Origin: Aequorivita vitellina
Lineage (GTDB): Bacteria > Bacteroidota > Bacteroidia > Flavobacteriales > Flavobacteriaceae
Assembly: GCF_022008365.1 (NCBI RefSeq)
Contig: NZ_JAIRBA010000008.1
Location: 45,384-109,383 of the forward strand
Reading direction: 5' to 3'
DNA length: 64,000 nt
Below are positions 45,076 through 53,788 of the stretch, one piece after another. The notes beneath the pieces were generated by a model. The model was not told the DNA's origin and searched no databases. It worked only from the letters and a program-made list of their open reading frames with translations. The position numbers and the translations under genes were made by a program. The number at the start of each line of letters is the position of its first letter. Position 1 is the first letter of the stretch.

Positions 45076-45417
45076 CTAGTCCTCCTTTATAAGTGAAAAC
45101 AGCACGGCTTGAAAAAGCGAAAGTAATAAACTAAAAAGGAGCGCCCACCAGATAGAGCTCACGGCAAAACTATCTACAAAATACGCCGCCATTAATATAA
45201 TAATAGCGTTGATGATTAATAGAAAAAACCCAAAGGTTATAATTGTTATTGGCAATGTTAATATTACTAAAATAGGCTTAACTATTAACCTTAAAAGCGC
45301 AATAACTATAGCCACGATTATTGCTGAACCGTATCCTGCAACAGTAACGCCGGGAAGGATTTTAGCCAAAACCACAACTGCTACAGCCGTGAGAAGTAAT
45401 TTTATAATGAGTTTCAT
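45076..45417 (-). CDS. Small four-helix membrane protein (PF04020, 'phage holin family')
   Basis: A 113-residue protein that is almost wholly hydrophobic, with four predicted helices and the family motif LRLIVKPILVILTLPITIITFG. The 'holin' label is inherited from database naming. There are no phage genes nearby, so it is best read as an inner-membrane protein of unknown function. It stands between tig and the SGNH gene. Confidence 0.82.
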   Translation of the reverse strand: MKLIIKLLLTAVAVVVLAKILPGVTVAGYGSAIIVAIVIALLRLIVKPILVILTLPITIITFGFFLLIINAIIILMAAYFVDSFAVSSIWWALLFSLLLSLFQAVLFSLIKED

Positions 45418-45452
45418 TTATTTAAAATTAACCAAGTTTGTGTAAATATAAT

Positions 45453-45481
45453 AAAAAAACCGCCCTCAGTTGAAGGCGGTT
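45453..45481 (-). terminator. Terminator of the SGNH lipoprotein gene
   Basis: Seven-base arms AACCGCC and GGCGGTT (45458-45464 and 45475-45481) around a 10-base loop, followed on the minus strand by a T run. Confidence 0.7.
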
Positions 45482-45505
45482 ATAAGCTAACTAAATTTAA
45501 AAATA

Positions 45506-47038
45506 TTAATTATTTGTAAGAGTAATTGTTGGATAATTACCAATTTTTACGATTGGAATTGTTGCATCGTACGTATTGTTAATAGCTCTAATAATAAGGT
45601 TTGCAGTATATGCATATCCTCTTGGCGTTGGGTGAACTCCATCTAAAGAAAAAGCACCACCAGTAACAAATTGCGATGTAAGCACGCCGCCGTCATAAGC
45701 AATACCGCCATTTGCCAAGCTTGCCAATGCAGACTTTGCATCAACAAAAGCCAAACCTTTAGCACCAGCCAATGCCTCAATTGTAGCGTTGTACGCTGTA
45801 CTAGCAGCCGTAATGCGAGCCTGTTCAGACACTGCTAAAACATATTGATCGCTCAACGGTATAGAAACCCCAATTACACCCTGAGGATTGTTAGGGTCTG
45901 GAGTTGTACCTAAAATTGAAGAAGCAGTTAAAACAATAAGATCGTCAGATTTTACTTGGCGCAATTGACCCAATAATACTGCTAATTGTTCGGGCAAGCT
46001 AAACGGCGCGCCTTGTAAAATAGTTGTAAGGTCTGTAAGATCATCATCCGTCATAATTGGGAAGTTTTGACCCGCAGAAAAATTAATCATTCGCAATGCA
46101 GCTTCTTCTGGAGTAATAACACCCATTTGAACTAAACCTGGCAATATTTGAGTATTGTACCCTGCAAACTGTGCGTTTAAAGCTCCAGCAGTAGCGGCAT
46201 CTAACGGAATTGCGTTAGTTGGTACAGTTGTGAAATATGGAATTGAAGTTACTTCAGGAATATTTACTAAAACGCCTTTTGCGCCACTCGCGGTTAAGGC
46301 ATCTACTTGTTGGCTGTAAACAGAAGCAAATACGTTAGGATCTGTAATATCGTTTCCTCCGTAGGTAGCTGGATCAAAATTTCCTGTTTGGTCAACACCT
46401 GATCCACCAGAAGTTGCGTAGCTTAAAATATCGTTATTTCCAATCCACAAACTGAAAAAGGTTGGATTTTGTGAAGCAGCATCAGCGATAACAGTTGCAC
46501 TTTCACTACTAGAAAAACGGGCAAAATAAGGGTTTGCAGCACCTGTTGGTACTCCGGCAGCATTACCATAACCTGGAGCCACTAAATGAAAACTTTTAGC
46601 GCCAGGAACCCCCATGTTATTGAATGGTCCAGTTAATTTGTTTGTGATTTCGGTAGTTGGCGTTCCCGCCAAACGTACGGGACCTGGATTTCCGTTTGCA
46701 TCAACAGCAAGTACGAATCTATTTTCGGTAATTTGGGTTCCTCCCAATAATAAACCTCCCATGTTATCGCTCATCAATGGTTGTGTAAATTCACCACCCC
46801 CGGCATAAGCAAATTGCTCTGCCATAATATTTGGGTAGCTATTTTCTTGCCCAGTAATGTAAAGTGCGCCATCGGCATAACCAGCAGTTAAAGAGTTTCC
46901 AACAGAAACATAATTAGAAAGATCTGCAGTTCCACTCGTGTAAAAACCTTCGTCTGTTACAGGAGTATCAAATTCAGGTTCGCAGCTTACGAAGCCAACA
47001 GCCATAACTGCGAATGTATATTTAAGTATATTTTTCAT
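45506..47038 (-). CDS. SGNH/GDSL hydrolase lipoprotein
   Basis: A 510-residue lipoprotein (lipobox FVSC, Cys19). Block I is SVGNSLTAGYADG (nucleophile Ser), block II lies in GVPGAKS, block III is IGNNDIL, and block V is DGVHPTPRG (Asp and His). This is the SGNH esterase/lipase set. It is anchored in the outer membrane or surface. It lies 19 bp downstream of the FadL-like gene, so the pair may release and import fatty acids; that is inference from context. Confidence 0.9.
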   Translation of the reverse strand: MKNILKYTFAVMAVGFVSCEPEFDTPVTDEGFYTSGTADLSNYVSVGNSLTAGYADGALYITGQENSYPNIMAEQFAYAGGGEFTQPLMSDNMGGLLLGGTQITENRFVLAVDANGNPGPVRLAGTPTTEITNKLTGPFNNMGVPGAKSFHLVAPGYGNAAGVPTGAANPYFARFSSSESATVIADAASQNPTFFSLWIGNNDILSYATSGGSGVDQTGNFDPATYGGNDITDPNVFASVYSQQVDALTASGAKGVLVNIPEVTSIPYFTTVPTNAIPLDAATAGALNAQFAGYNTQILPGLVQMGVITPEEAALRMINFSAGQNFPIMTDDDLTDLTTILQGAPFSLPEQLAVLLGQLRQVKSDDLIVLTASSILGTTPDPNNPQGVIGVSIPLSDQYVLAVSEQARITAASTAYNATIEALAGAKGLAFVDAKSALASLANGGIAYDGGVLTSQFVTGGAFSLDGVHPTPRGYAYTANLIIRAINNTYDATIPIVKIGNYPTITLTNN

Positions 47039-47057
47039 CTTTAAGATTTTTTTTCGA

Positions 47058-48308
47058 TTATAATTTATAAGTAAGCCCTAATCCTGGAACAAAAGCGTTG
47101 GTTTTGTAAGTTCCCTTAAACGGAACTGCCTGACCATTTTCGAAATAATAGTTATAAGAAGCATCTATTTCTTTAAAGTGTGAATAGAGGAATGATGCAT
47201 CAATCTGCAAGTGCTCACCAAGATTTACGGTAAGACCAGCAGTAAAGTTATTACTGTCGTTACGCGGTGTTTCTGGAGCGAAATAGCCCTCGCGAACTGG
47301 AGATTCATCAAAATAGTAACCAGCTCTTAAAGTGAACATTTTTGTAGCTTCATACTGCATACCGAAACGGTAAACCGAAGCGTTTTTATAGTTACGCGCA
47401 TTCTTTGAATCTGGAATTGCTGGATTCCCAAAATCGATATCTAATGATTCATAAGCATCCCAAAACGTACGGTTGAAGTCAAAAGCAAAGAGCCACTTTT
47501 CGCAGAAATTGTAAGACATACCTACAGACATTTCAGCAGGTAATGGCATAGAGGCTTTTATAGATGTGTTTTGAAAAGGGGTTAATGGCGAATTTGGAAT
47601 ATTTTCAAATTCTGCAGTGCCATCTTCAGCATCTAATACAATTTCTGAGCGGTACGTAGCACCAATTCGAAGGTCGTCTGTAAAATTAAACATTGAACTT
47701 GCAACCCATCCCCAGCTAGTAACGCCAGTAGCATCAATAGTTACATTTGAACGGTTTCCGTCAAGATCTGTAAGGGTACGGTTTAGGTTTCTATTAAAGT
47801 TTACAGAACCTGTAACGTAAATAGGTCCACCTCCAACGCTTAACTTATCGTTTATTTTAAACGAAACAGTTGGTTGAATGTAAATTGCTTGTAAATCGAT
47901 GTTATTCACTAAATGCGAACCAACCCAGTCATCTTCATACTCCACCGAACTTCCGTAAGGGGTATAAACACCCAGTCCAAAAGCTAACCAATCTGTTGCT
48001 TGGTACGAAGCATATAAATAAAGTGGTGTACCTACTGGGCTATCAGTTCGGGCATTGGCTCCCGTTTGGGTGTCTTGATAGGCAATGTTTGAAAACACGC
48101 CGTGCACACCAACAGAGACGCTAAATTTATCTTCTAAATAGACCAACGCAGCAGGGTTAAAAAATACCGATTCGCTACTATTTACTACCGCGACTCCCGT
48201 GTGGCCCATCGCCAAGGCTTTGTTGCCCTGCAAACTCACGCGGTAACCGCCCGCATAAGTTACCGCGCTCGCAAGTGCAAAAACGGCTAGTACTACTAAT
48301 TTCTTCAT
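47058..48308 (-). CDS. OmpP1/FadL-family outer-membrane transporter
   Basis: A 416-residue beta-barrel protein with a Sec signal peptide (MKKLVVLAVFALASAVTYA). The N-terminal hatch motif GGYRVSLQGNKALAMGHTGVAV and ESVFFNPAALVYL (NPA) are diagnostic of the FadL/OmpP1 family. It takes up long-chain fatty acids or other hydrophobic molecules. The last residue region LGLTYKL fits the barrel C-terminus. It is followed by the SGNH hydrolase gene. Confidence 0.92.
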   Translation of the reverse strand: MKKLVVLAVFALASAVTYAGGYRVSLQGNKALAMGHTGVAVVNSSESVFFNPAALVYLEDKFSVSVGVHGVFSNIAYQDTQTGANARTDSPVGTPLYLYASYQATDWLAFGLGVYTPYGSSVEYEDDWVGSHLVNNIDLQAIYIQPTVSFKINDKLSVGGGPIYVTGSVNFNRNLNRTLTDLDGNRSNVTIDATGVTSWGWVASSMFNFTDDLRIGATYRSEIVLDAEDGTAEFENIPNSPLTPFQNTSIKASMPLPAEMSVGMSYNFCEKWLFAFDFNRTFWDAYESLDIDFGNPAIPDSKNARNYKNASVYRFGMQYEATKMFTLRAGYYFDESPVREGYFAPETPRNDSNNFTAGLTVNLGEHLQIDASFLYSHFKEIDASYNYYFENGQAVPFKGTYKTNAFVPGLGLTYKL

Positions 48309-48406
48309 AGTTTATTTCTTTTAGAGTTAATTTTTCAAGGATTAAGGATGGATATATCTTTTATTGTTGAATTTATTATGCACGCATAAGAAACTATCTT
48401 ACAATA

Positions 48407-49168
48407 TTATAAAAAAATCATAACATTATCATAAAATTCTTCGGGATTTTCAGCGTGTAGCCAATGACCGGCGTCTGAAATAGTTTCAATTTTTGCTTTT
48501 GGGAAATGTTTTTTAATTAAAAAATGATCTGTTGGCTCAATATAGCCACTTTTTTCACCACCCAAAAAAAGTGTATCGCCATTAAATATAGCAGCTTCGG
48601 GGAGGGCAACACCAATTTCTTCAATTTTCTTTGAAAGAATAGGAAGATTTATGCGCAGTGCAAATTCATTTTTATTTTTTCGATAAAGATTTTTCAGAAG
48701 AAATAATCGCGTGCCCTTATCTTTAATATATTCTGAAAGAATGTCTTCTGCTTCACCTCGGGTATTTATTTTCGTGAAATCTAACGAAGAAAGTGCTTTC
48801 AAAATATCTTGATGGTGCGACGGGTACGCTTTTGGACCAATATCTGCAATTATTAATTTTGAAACCATTTCGGGATATGTTACCGCAAACTGCATTGCAA
48901 CTTTGCCGCCCATGGAATGCCCGAGCAAGATTATATCTTTTAAATTGTGTTCTTCGCAATACGTATTTAAATCTTCAGTCATTACTTTATACGAAAATTC
49001 ATCGCTGTGAAAACTGCGGCCGTGGTTGCGTTGGTCTAAAAGATGTACTTCATAGCCTTCTTCTGCCCAGCGGTTGCCGAGGGTTTTCCAATTATCGCCC
49101 ATACCTAGAAAACCGTGGAGAATTACAAAAGGTTGGCCGGAGCCGAGAATCTGAGAGTGGAGTTTCAT
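48407..49168 (-). CDS. Alpha/beta hydrolase (YbfF-like esterase)
   Basis: A 253-residue cytosolic alpha/beta hydrolase. Oxyanion loop HGFLGMGDNW, nucleophile elbow LGHSMGGK (Ser near 98) and C-terminal His in DAGHWLHAE are all present. It resembles YbfF acyl-esterases. Substrate unknown. It stands downstream of the YefM-YoeB module in the same direction. Confidence 0.9.
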   Translation of the reverse strand: MKLHSQILGSGQPFVILHGFLGMGDNWKTLGNRWAEEGYEVHLLDQRNHGRSFHSDEFSYKVMTEDLNTYCEEHNLKDIILLGHSMGGKVAMQFAVTYPEMVSKLIIADIGPKAYPSHHQDILKALSSLDFTKINTRGEAEDILSEYIKDKGTRLFLLKNLYRKNKNEFALRINLPILSKKIEEIGVALPEAAIFNGDTLFLGGEKSGYIEPTDHFLIKKHFPKAKIETISDAGHWLHAENPEEFYDNVMIFL

Positions 49169-49201
49169 TTTAAAAATATTGAAAATTTATTTCAAATAAT
49201 A

Positions 49202-49462
49202 TTATTTACCATAATGATACCGGCAAGCGGCTATCATTAGTGTATTTTTTTCGAATTTATAAACTAATCGATGTTCGTGCGTAATTCTTCGGGACCAATA
49301 CCTCTGCAAATCACCTTTTAATGCTTCGGGTTTTCCGATACCTTCAAAAGGTTTCCGCATCGTATTCTTAATTAAATCATTGACGCGCTTGACCGTCTTT
49401 TTATCCGATTTCTGCCAATAAAGATAATCTTCCCACGCGGTTTTGGACCAAGTTAATTTCAT
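49202..49462 (-). CDS. yoeB: YoeB-type mRNA interferase toxin
   Basis: An 86-residue RelE-superfamily toxin of the Txe/YoeB group that cleaves mRNA at the ribosomal A site. The catalytic set E46, R65, H83 and Y84 falls at the same positions as in E. coli YoeB, so it is likely active. The start overlaps the antitoxin stop by 4 bases. Confidence 0.95.
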   Translation of the reverse strand: MKLTWSKTAWEDYLYWQKSDKKTVKRVNDLIKNTMRKPFEGIGKPEALKGDLQRYWSRRITHEHRLVYKFEKNTLMIAACRYHYGK

Positions 49463-49710
49463 TCTTCAATTAAATCTTCTTCAACCCCTTCGCCCGCTTC
49501 CAATTCTTTGATAGATTTTATTAAAACATCTCTGTTCCTTCCGGTTAATAGATACGCAGTTTCTTTTAATGAATTGTATTCATCTAATGAAATTAAAACT
49601 AGGTCTTTCCCACCTTTACGCTTAATAACGATATCGGTTAGATCATTCACAGCGCGATCGAACCAATGTTTTAGGTTCGAGCGAAACTCTGTATAATTTA
49701 TTGTTTCCAT
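49459..49710 (-). CDS. yefM: YefM-type antitoxin (Phd/YefM family)
   Basis: An 83-residue antitoxin with the N-terminal Phd/YefM DNA-binding fold (METINYTEFRSNLKHWFDRA, RKGGKDLVLIS) and an acidic C-terminal tail (ELEAGEGVEEDLIEE) that wraps YoeB. It represses its own promoter with YoeB; a paired palindromic operator is visible upstream at 49729-49748. Confidence 0.94.
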   Translation of the reverse strand: METINYTEFRSNLKHWFDRAVNDLTDIVIKRKGGKDLVLISLDEYNSLKETAYLLTGRNRDVLIKSIKELEAGEGVEEDLIEE

Positions 49711-49728
49711 AGATGTAAAGATAGCTAA

Positions 49729-49748
49729 AAGTACTTGTTTAAGTACTT
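49729..49748 (-). promoter_or_regulatory. YefM-YoeB operator
   Basis: Two copies of the 8-bp palindrome AAGTACTT (49729-49736 and 49741-49748) have centres exactly 12 bp apart. They lie 19 bp upstream of the yefM ATG. The E. coli operator also has two palindromes with a GTAC core at a 12-bp centre spacing, as I recall it. Confidence 0.65.
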
Positions 49749-49766
49749 ATTTACACGATATAAATT

Positions 49767-50480
49767 TTAAGCCAGTTTTTTTAAATATCCTGCAATTACA
49801 TTCTCTAACCCATCATAAAGCGCTTCACTAATAAGTGCGTGCCCTATGCTCACTTCTAAAAGATTTGGAATATTGTTTTTAAAAAATTCTATGTTATCCA
49901 ACGAAAGGTCGTGGCCTGCGTTAATGCCTAAATTTAATTTGTTCGCAAGAATGGCGCATTCGGTATAAGGTTTTATGGCTTCCTTATTTCCCAAAGCATA
50001 TTGGTCGGCAAATTCTTCGGTGTAAAGTTCAATTCGGTCTGTTCCAGTTTCGGCGGCGCCTTCAATTATTTTTAAATTTGAATTGACGAATATTGAGGTG
50101 CGGATTCCATTTCGCTTAAATTCAGAAATTATTTCCTTTAAATAATCTTTGTGCTTCACCGTGTCCCAACCAGCATTTGAGGTAATTGCATCAACCGCGT
50201 CGGGCACCAAGGTTACTTGCGTGGGTTTTATTTCCAAAACCATTTTTGTAAAATTATCCATCGGGTTTCCTTCTATATTGAATTCCGTAGTTACGATAGA
50301 TTTTAAATCGTACGCATCTTGATACCGAATGTGGCGCTCGTCTGGCCTTGGGTGGATTGTAATACCCTGCGCTCCAAAAGTCTCAATATCTTTTGCAACT
50401 TTTAAAAGATCGGGTACATTGCCGCCGCGTGCGTTGCGCAAAGTGGCAATTTTATTAATGTTTACGCTTAGTTTTGTCAT
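49767..50480 (-). CDS. pdxJ: Pyridoxine 5'-phosphate synthase
   Basis: A 237-residue TIM-barrel enzyme. The N-terminal [17 protein letters not shown] (the usual [14 protein letters not shown] with His to Lys), [14 protein letters not shown] and [12 protein letters not shown] motifs mark PdxJ. It condenses 3-amino-2-oxopropyl phosphate with deoxyxylulose 5-phosphate to make pyridoxine phosphate. It is divergent from the CBS protein gene. Confidence 0.95.
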   Translation of the reverse strand: MTKLSVNINKIATLRNARGGNVPDLLKVAKDIETFGAQGITIHPRPDERHIRYQDAYDLKSIVTTEFNIEGNPMDNFTKMVLEIKPTQVTLVPDAVDAITSNAGWDTVKHKDYLKEIISEFKRNGIRTSIFVNSNLKIIEGAAETGTDRIELYTEEFADQYALGNKEAIKPYTECAILANKLNLGINAGHDLSLDNIEFFKNNIPNLLEVSIGHALISEALYDGLENVIAGYLKKLA

Positions 50481-50655
50481 TGTATAAAGTTAAATCTGGA
50501 TTTGTAATTATGAAAAGTAATTTAAAAATTCTGAAAAACAGAACAGAAGTTTTTGACACTTCTGCCATACTCGAGATGATTTTTAACAAAAATACAAACC
50601 TTCATGATGCTAAGGAACCTTTATTTTAAGTAATTTGCGTTAAAAATAATTTGCA

Positions 50656-51312
50656 ATGGAAACCCTAAATTACATCATTAACGATATTGAACCGTTTGAC
50701 GTTTCGGCTAAAATAAAAGATGTGCAAACCGTTTTCAATCAGTTTACTTATTCGCACGTGCCCGTTGAAAAAGACGGTCATTACATAGGCTGCGTTTCTG
50801 AAAATGATGCCTATTGTTTTGATAATTCAAAATTATTGAGCGATTTTCAGTATGCTTTGGAACCATTTCACGTACTTGAAGACACAAATTGGCTGGATAT
50901 TCTGGAAGCTTTCGCATTAAATAATAGTAATATCATGCCCGTACTGGGAGCGGATAACAAGTATTTGGGCTATTATGAATTGGGCGATATTATGAGCCTT
51001 TTTAACAACACGCCTTTTTTAAACGAAACCGGAGGAATTATCGTGGTAGAAAAAGGAGTGCAGGATTATTCTTTTAGTGAAGTATGCCAAATTGTAGAAT
51101 CCAACGGATCGCGTATTTTTGGTGTTTTTATTTCAAAAATTGAAAAGGAAATTGTTCAAATAACCTTAAAAGTAGGCCACAGTGCTATGAACAGTATTGT
51201 ACAAACTTTTAGAAGATATAATTACAACGTGATTAGCCATCATGAAGAAGATAAGTTTTTGGAAGATTTAAAAGAGCGGTCTGAATATTTAGACAAGTAC
51301 CTTAATATTTAG
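50656..51312 (+). CDS. CBS-domain protein
   Basis: A 218-residue protein with two CBS motifs in the first 120 residues (about 12-60 and 72-120) and a C-terminal ACT-like region (about 130-200). CBS pairs bind adenine nucleotides. The layout resembles AcuB-type regulators. It starts the run nadK-DUF6089-uppS-bamA on the plus strand, 51 bp before nadK, so a sensing role for nucleotide or NAD state is possible. Confidence 0.85.
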   Translation: METLNYIINDIEPFDVSAKIKDVQTVFNQFTYSHVPVEKDGHYIGCVSENDAYCFDNSKLLSDFQYALEPFHVLEDTNWLDILEAFALNNSNIMPVLGADNKYLGYYELGDIMSLFNNTPFLNETGGIIVVEKGVQDYSFSEVCQIVESNGSRIFGVFISKIEKEIVQITLKVGHSAMNSIVQTFRRYNYNVISHHEEDKFLEDLKERSEYLDKYLNI

Positions 51313-51363
51313 TGATTAGAACGCAAATAAAAATAACTGTATTCAACAAATAGTTTAGTTTAA

Positions 51364-52248
51364 ATGAAAATAGGAATCTACGGTCAGTTTTATCACGAAA
51401 ATGCAGAAATCTATATTCAGATGTTGTTGGATGCGCTTCAAAAACGTGATGCAAAGGTTTTAATTGAAGAAAATTTCCTAGAAATCATAAACCGAAATCA
51501 GGACATTACTAAAAACTTTTCGGCTTGTTCCACTTTTACGAAATTAGACAAAAGCTTCGATCTTTTTTTCAGTATTGGTGGGGATGGCACCATCTTGAAA
51601 TCTGTAACTTTTGTTGGAGATCTGGGAATTCCTATTGTTGGAATAAACACCGGGCGCCTTGGTTTTTTGGCCACAATTCAAAAAGAAGAAATGACCGAAA
51701 GCCTAAACCACATTCTGGAAGAAGAATACGCTATTTCGGAAAGAAGCTTGTTAATTGTGGAGACCTTTCCGCATAATAAAGAAATTGAACCTTTAAATTT
51801 TGCGCTAAATGAAGTTGCCGTAAACCGGCGAAATACTACTTCAATGATAAAAGTTGAAACGCACGTAAACGACAAGTACCTTACTTCCTATTGGTCTGAC
51901 GGGCTTATTGTTGCTACACCAACTGGCTCCACCGGATATTCGTTAAGTTGTGGCGGCCCCGTAATAGACCCCCAAACAAACAGTCTTTTACTCACGCCAA
52001 TTGCTCCACACAATTTGAATGCACGCCCTTTGGTAATTCCAGATTCTAGTACGGTAAAGCTCAAAGTTTCGGGAAGGGAAAACACTTTTTTAGTTTCTAT
52101 GGATTCGCGTATTGCCACTTTAGAAAATGAAACCGAAATTGTAATAAAAAAAGCGCCATTTACCATCAAATTACTTCAGTTGCACGATGATAGTTTTATT
52201 AAAACCCTTCGCAAAAAACTTTTATGGGGCGAAGACAAGCGCAACTAA
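51364..52248 (+). CDS. nadK: NAD kinase
   Basis: A 294-residue enzyme phosphorylating NAD+ to NADP+. The GGDGT motif (SIGGDGTILKS, near 73), NTGRLGFLA, NEVAV and TPTGSTGYSLSCGGP blocks are all present. A single NAD kinase fits a normal housekeeping gene. It follows the CBS-domain gene and precedes the DUF6089 gene. Confidence 0.97.
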   Translation: MKIGIYGQFYHENAEIYIQMLLDALQKRDAKVLIEENFLEIINRNQDITKNFSACSTFTKLDKSFDLFFSIGGDGTILKSVTFVGDLGIPIVGINTGRLGFLATIQKEEMTESLNHILEEEYAISERSLLIVETFPHNKEIEPLNFALNEVAVNRRNTTSMIKVETHVNDKYLTSYWSDGLIVATPTGSTGYSLSCGGPVIDPQTNSLLLTPIAPHNLNARPLVIPDSSTVKLKVSGRENTFLVSMDSRIATLENETEIVIKKAPFTIKLLQLHDDSFIKTLRKKLLWGEDKRN

Positions 52249-52323
52249 ACAATAAATTGCTTCAAAATTTGTTAATCAACTGAGACAAATTAGCTTCTCA
52301 CAATGTCAAGCCAAGTTTATTGT

Positions 52324-52331
52324 TATATTTG
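52324..52331 (+). promoter_or_regulatory. -7 box of the DUF6089 gene
   Basis: TATATTTG matches TAnnTTTG, 16 bp before the ATG. It may drive the DUF6089-uppS-bamA-ompH run. No -33 box is clear. Confidence 0.5.
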
Positions 52332-52347
52332 CAAACTTTAAAATTAT

Positions 52348-53037
52348 ATGAAGTATTTCGCGACTGTATTTCTTATACTCTCCACCGTGTTTTTCGCACA
52401 ATCACAAACCTATGAAATAGGCGGAATGCTTGGCGGAACCAACTATATTGGTGACATAGGAAAAACCAATTACATCAACCCAAACAGCATAGCGATGGGA
52501 GGCATCATCAAATGGAACCGAAGTACCCGGCACGCATTTAGAGGCTCGGTATTGGTTGCTAAGATAAAAGGAGACGATGCTGACAGCCCAAATAGTCGCC
52601 GGCAACAGCGCGGTTATTCGTTTGAAAATACTATAAAAGAAATTTCTGTTGGTATAGAATATACTTTTTGGGAGTTTAATGTTCATAGCCAAAGAGCCAT
52701 TTCTACCCCCTATTTATACACGGGGCTCACCTATTTTTGGTACGATGCACTTTATAAAAGTGGAAATATTATCACCGATTACGACGGTGCAAGTTCTATA
52801 GCAATTCCTATGGTAGTTGGTTATAAAGCCAACATTGGTGTAAATGCAATGGTAGGTTTTGAAATTGGAGCGCGCTATACTTTTACAGACGATTTAGACG
52901 GTAGCAACCCTGTAAAAGATTTAGAAAACAATCAAAGTATTAAATTTGGAAACACAAATAGTGACGATTGGTATGTATTCACTGGTATAACTGTTACTTT
53001 TGCATTTGGAAGAAAGCCGTGCTACTGCAACTTTTAA
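52348..53037 (+). CDS. DUF6089-type secreted beta-barrel-like protein
   Basis: A 229-residue protein with a signal peptide (MKYFATVFLILSTVFFAQSQ) and beta-strand periodicity suggesting a small outer-membrane barrel; the family is DUF6089. The C-terminus ends CYCNF after a strand, which is unusual. The position before uppS and bamA is conserved in Flavobacteriaceae. The stop lies only 7 bp before the uppS ATG. Confidence 0.75.
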   Translation: MKYFATVFLILSTVFFAQSQTYEIGGMLGGTNYIGDIGKTNYINPNSIAMGGIIKWNRSTRHAFRGSVLVAKIKGDDADSPNSRRQQRGYSFENTIKEISVGIEYTFWEFNVHSQRAISTPYLYTGLTYFWYDALYKSGNIITDYDGASSIAIPMVVGYKANIGVNAMVGFEIGARYTFTDDLDGSNPVKDLENNQSIKFGNTNSDDWYVFTGITVTFAFGRKPCYCNF

Positions 53038-53044
53038 ACTACGA

Positions 53045-53788
53045 ATGAATTACAAAGACCAAATAGACCCTCATAAACTGCCAAAACATTTGGCTATTAT
53101 CATGGATGGTAATGGGCGATGGGCAAAACAGAAAGGCCTTTTTAGGTATAAAGGTCATGAAAATGGATCTAAATCTGTTCGTGAAATTATTGAAGGGTGC
53201 GCAGAAATTGGAATCCCTTTTTTAACACTTTACGCCTTTTCTACCGAAAACTGGAACCGTCCCAAAATAGAAGTCGATTTATTAATGAAGCTTTTAGTTT
53301 CTGCATTAAAACAAGAAATTAAAACCCTTCAAGACAACGATATAAAACTCAACGCCATTGGCAATTTAGAAGCACTGCCTAAAAAAGCACAAAAAGAATT
53401 GCAACACGTTATTGATGTGTCTAAAAACAACAAGCGCATGACAGTTACCCTTGCACTTAGTTATGGATCAAGGGAAGAAATCATAAAAACAATAAAAGAG
53501 ATTAGTCTTAAAGTTAAAAATAACCTAATTTCGCCGCACGATATTGATGAAACGGTAATAAATAATCATCTTTACACGCAAAATTTACCAGATGTAGATT
53601 TGTTAATCCGCACCAGTGGCGAGCAGCGCATTAGTAATTTTCTACTTTGGCAAATAGCATACGCCGAATTGTATTTTACTGAAACCCTTTGGCCGGATTA
53701 TACTAAAAACCATCTTTTTGAAGCAATCATAAATTATCAAAATAGAGAAAGAAGATTTGGAAAAACCAGTGAACAACTTAAGCAATAG
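53045..53788 (+). CDS. uppS: Isoprenyl transferase (undecaprenyl diphosphate synthase)
   Basis: A 247-residue cis-prenyltransferase. The catalytic Asp lies in IIMDGNGRWAK, and the signature RTSGEQRISNFLLWQIAYAELYF is complete. It makes the C55 lipid carrier for wall and polysaccharide synthesis. The ATG at 53045 is preferred to 53000, which lies inside the preceding gene. It overlaps the bamA frame by 32 bp. Confidence 0.96.
   Translation: MNYKDQIDPHKLPKHLAIIMDGNGRWAKQKGLFRYKGHENGSKSVREIIEGCAEIGIPFLTLYAFSTENWNRPKIEVDLLMKLLVSALKQEIKTLQDNDIKLNAIGNLEALPKKAQKELQHVIDVSKNNKRMTVTLALSYGSREEIIKTIKEISLKVKNNLISPHDIDETVINNHLYTQNLPDVDLLIRTSGEQRISNFLLWQIAYAELYFTETLWPDYTKNHLFEAIINYQNRERRFGKTSEQLKQ

Noticed and set aside
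45076..45417. Prophage remnant suggested by the 'phage holin family' name
   Set aside because: The family is a widespread small membrane protein; no other phage gene lies nearby and the flanks are housekeeping genes.
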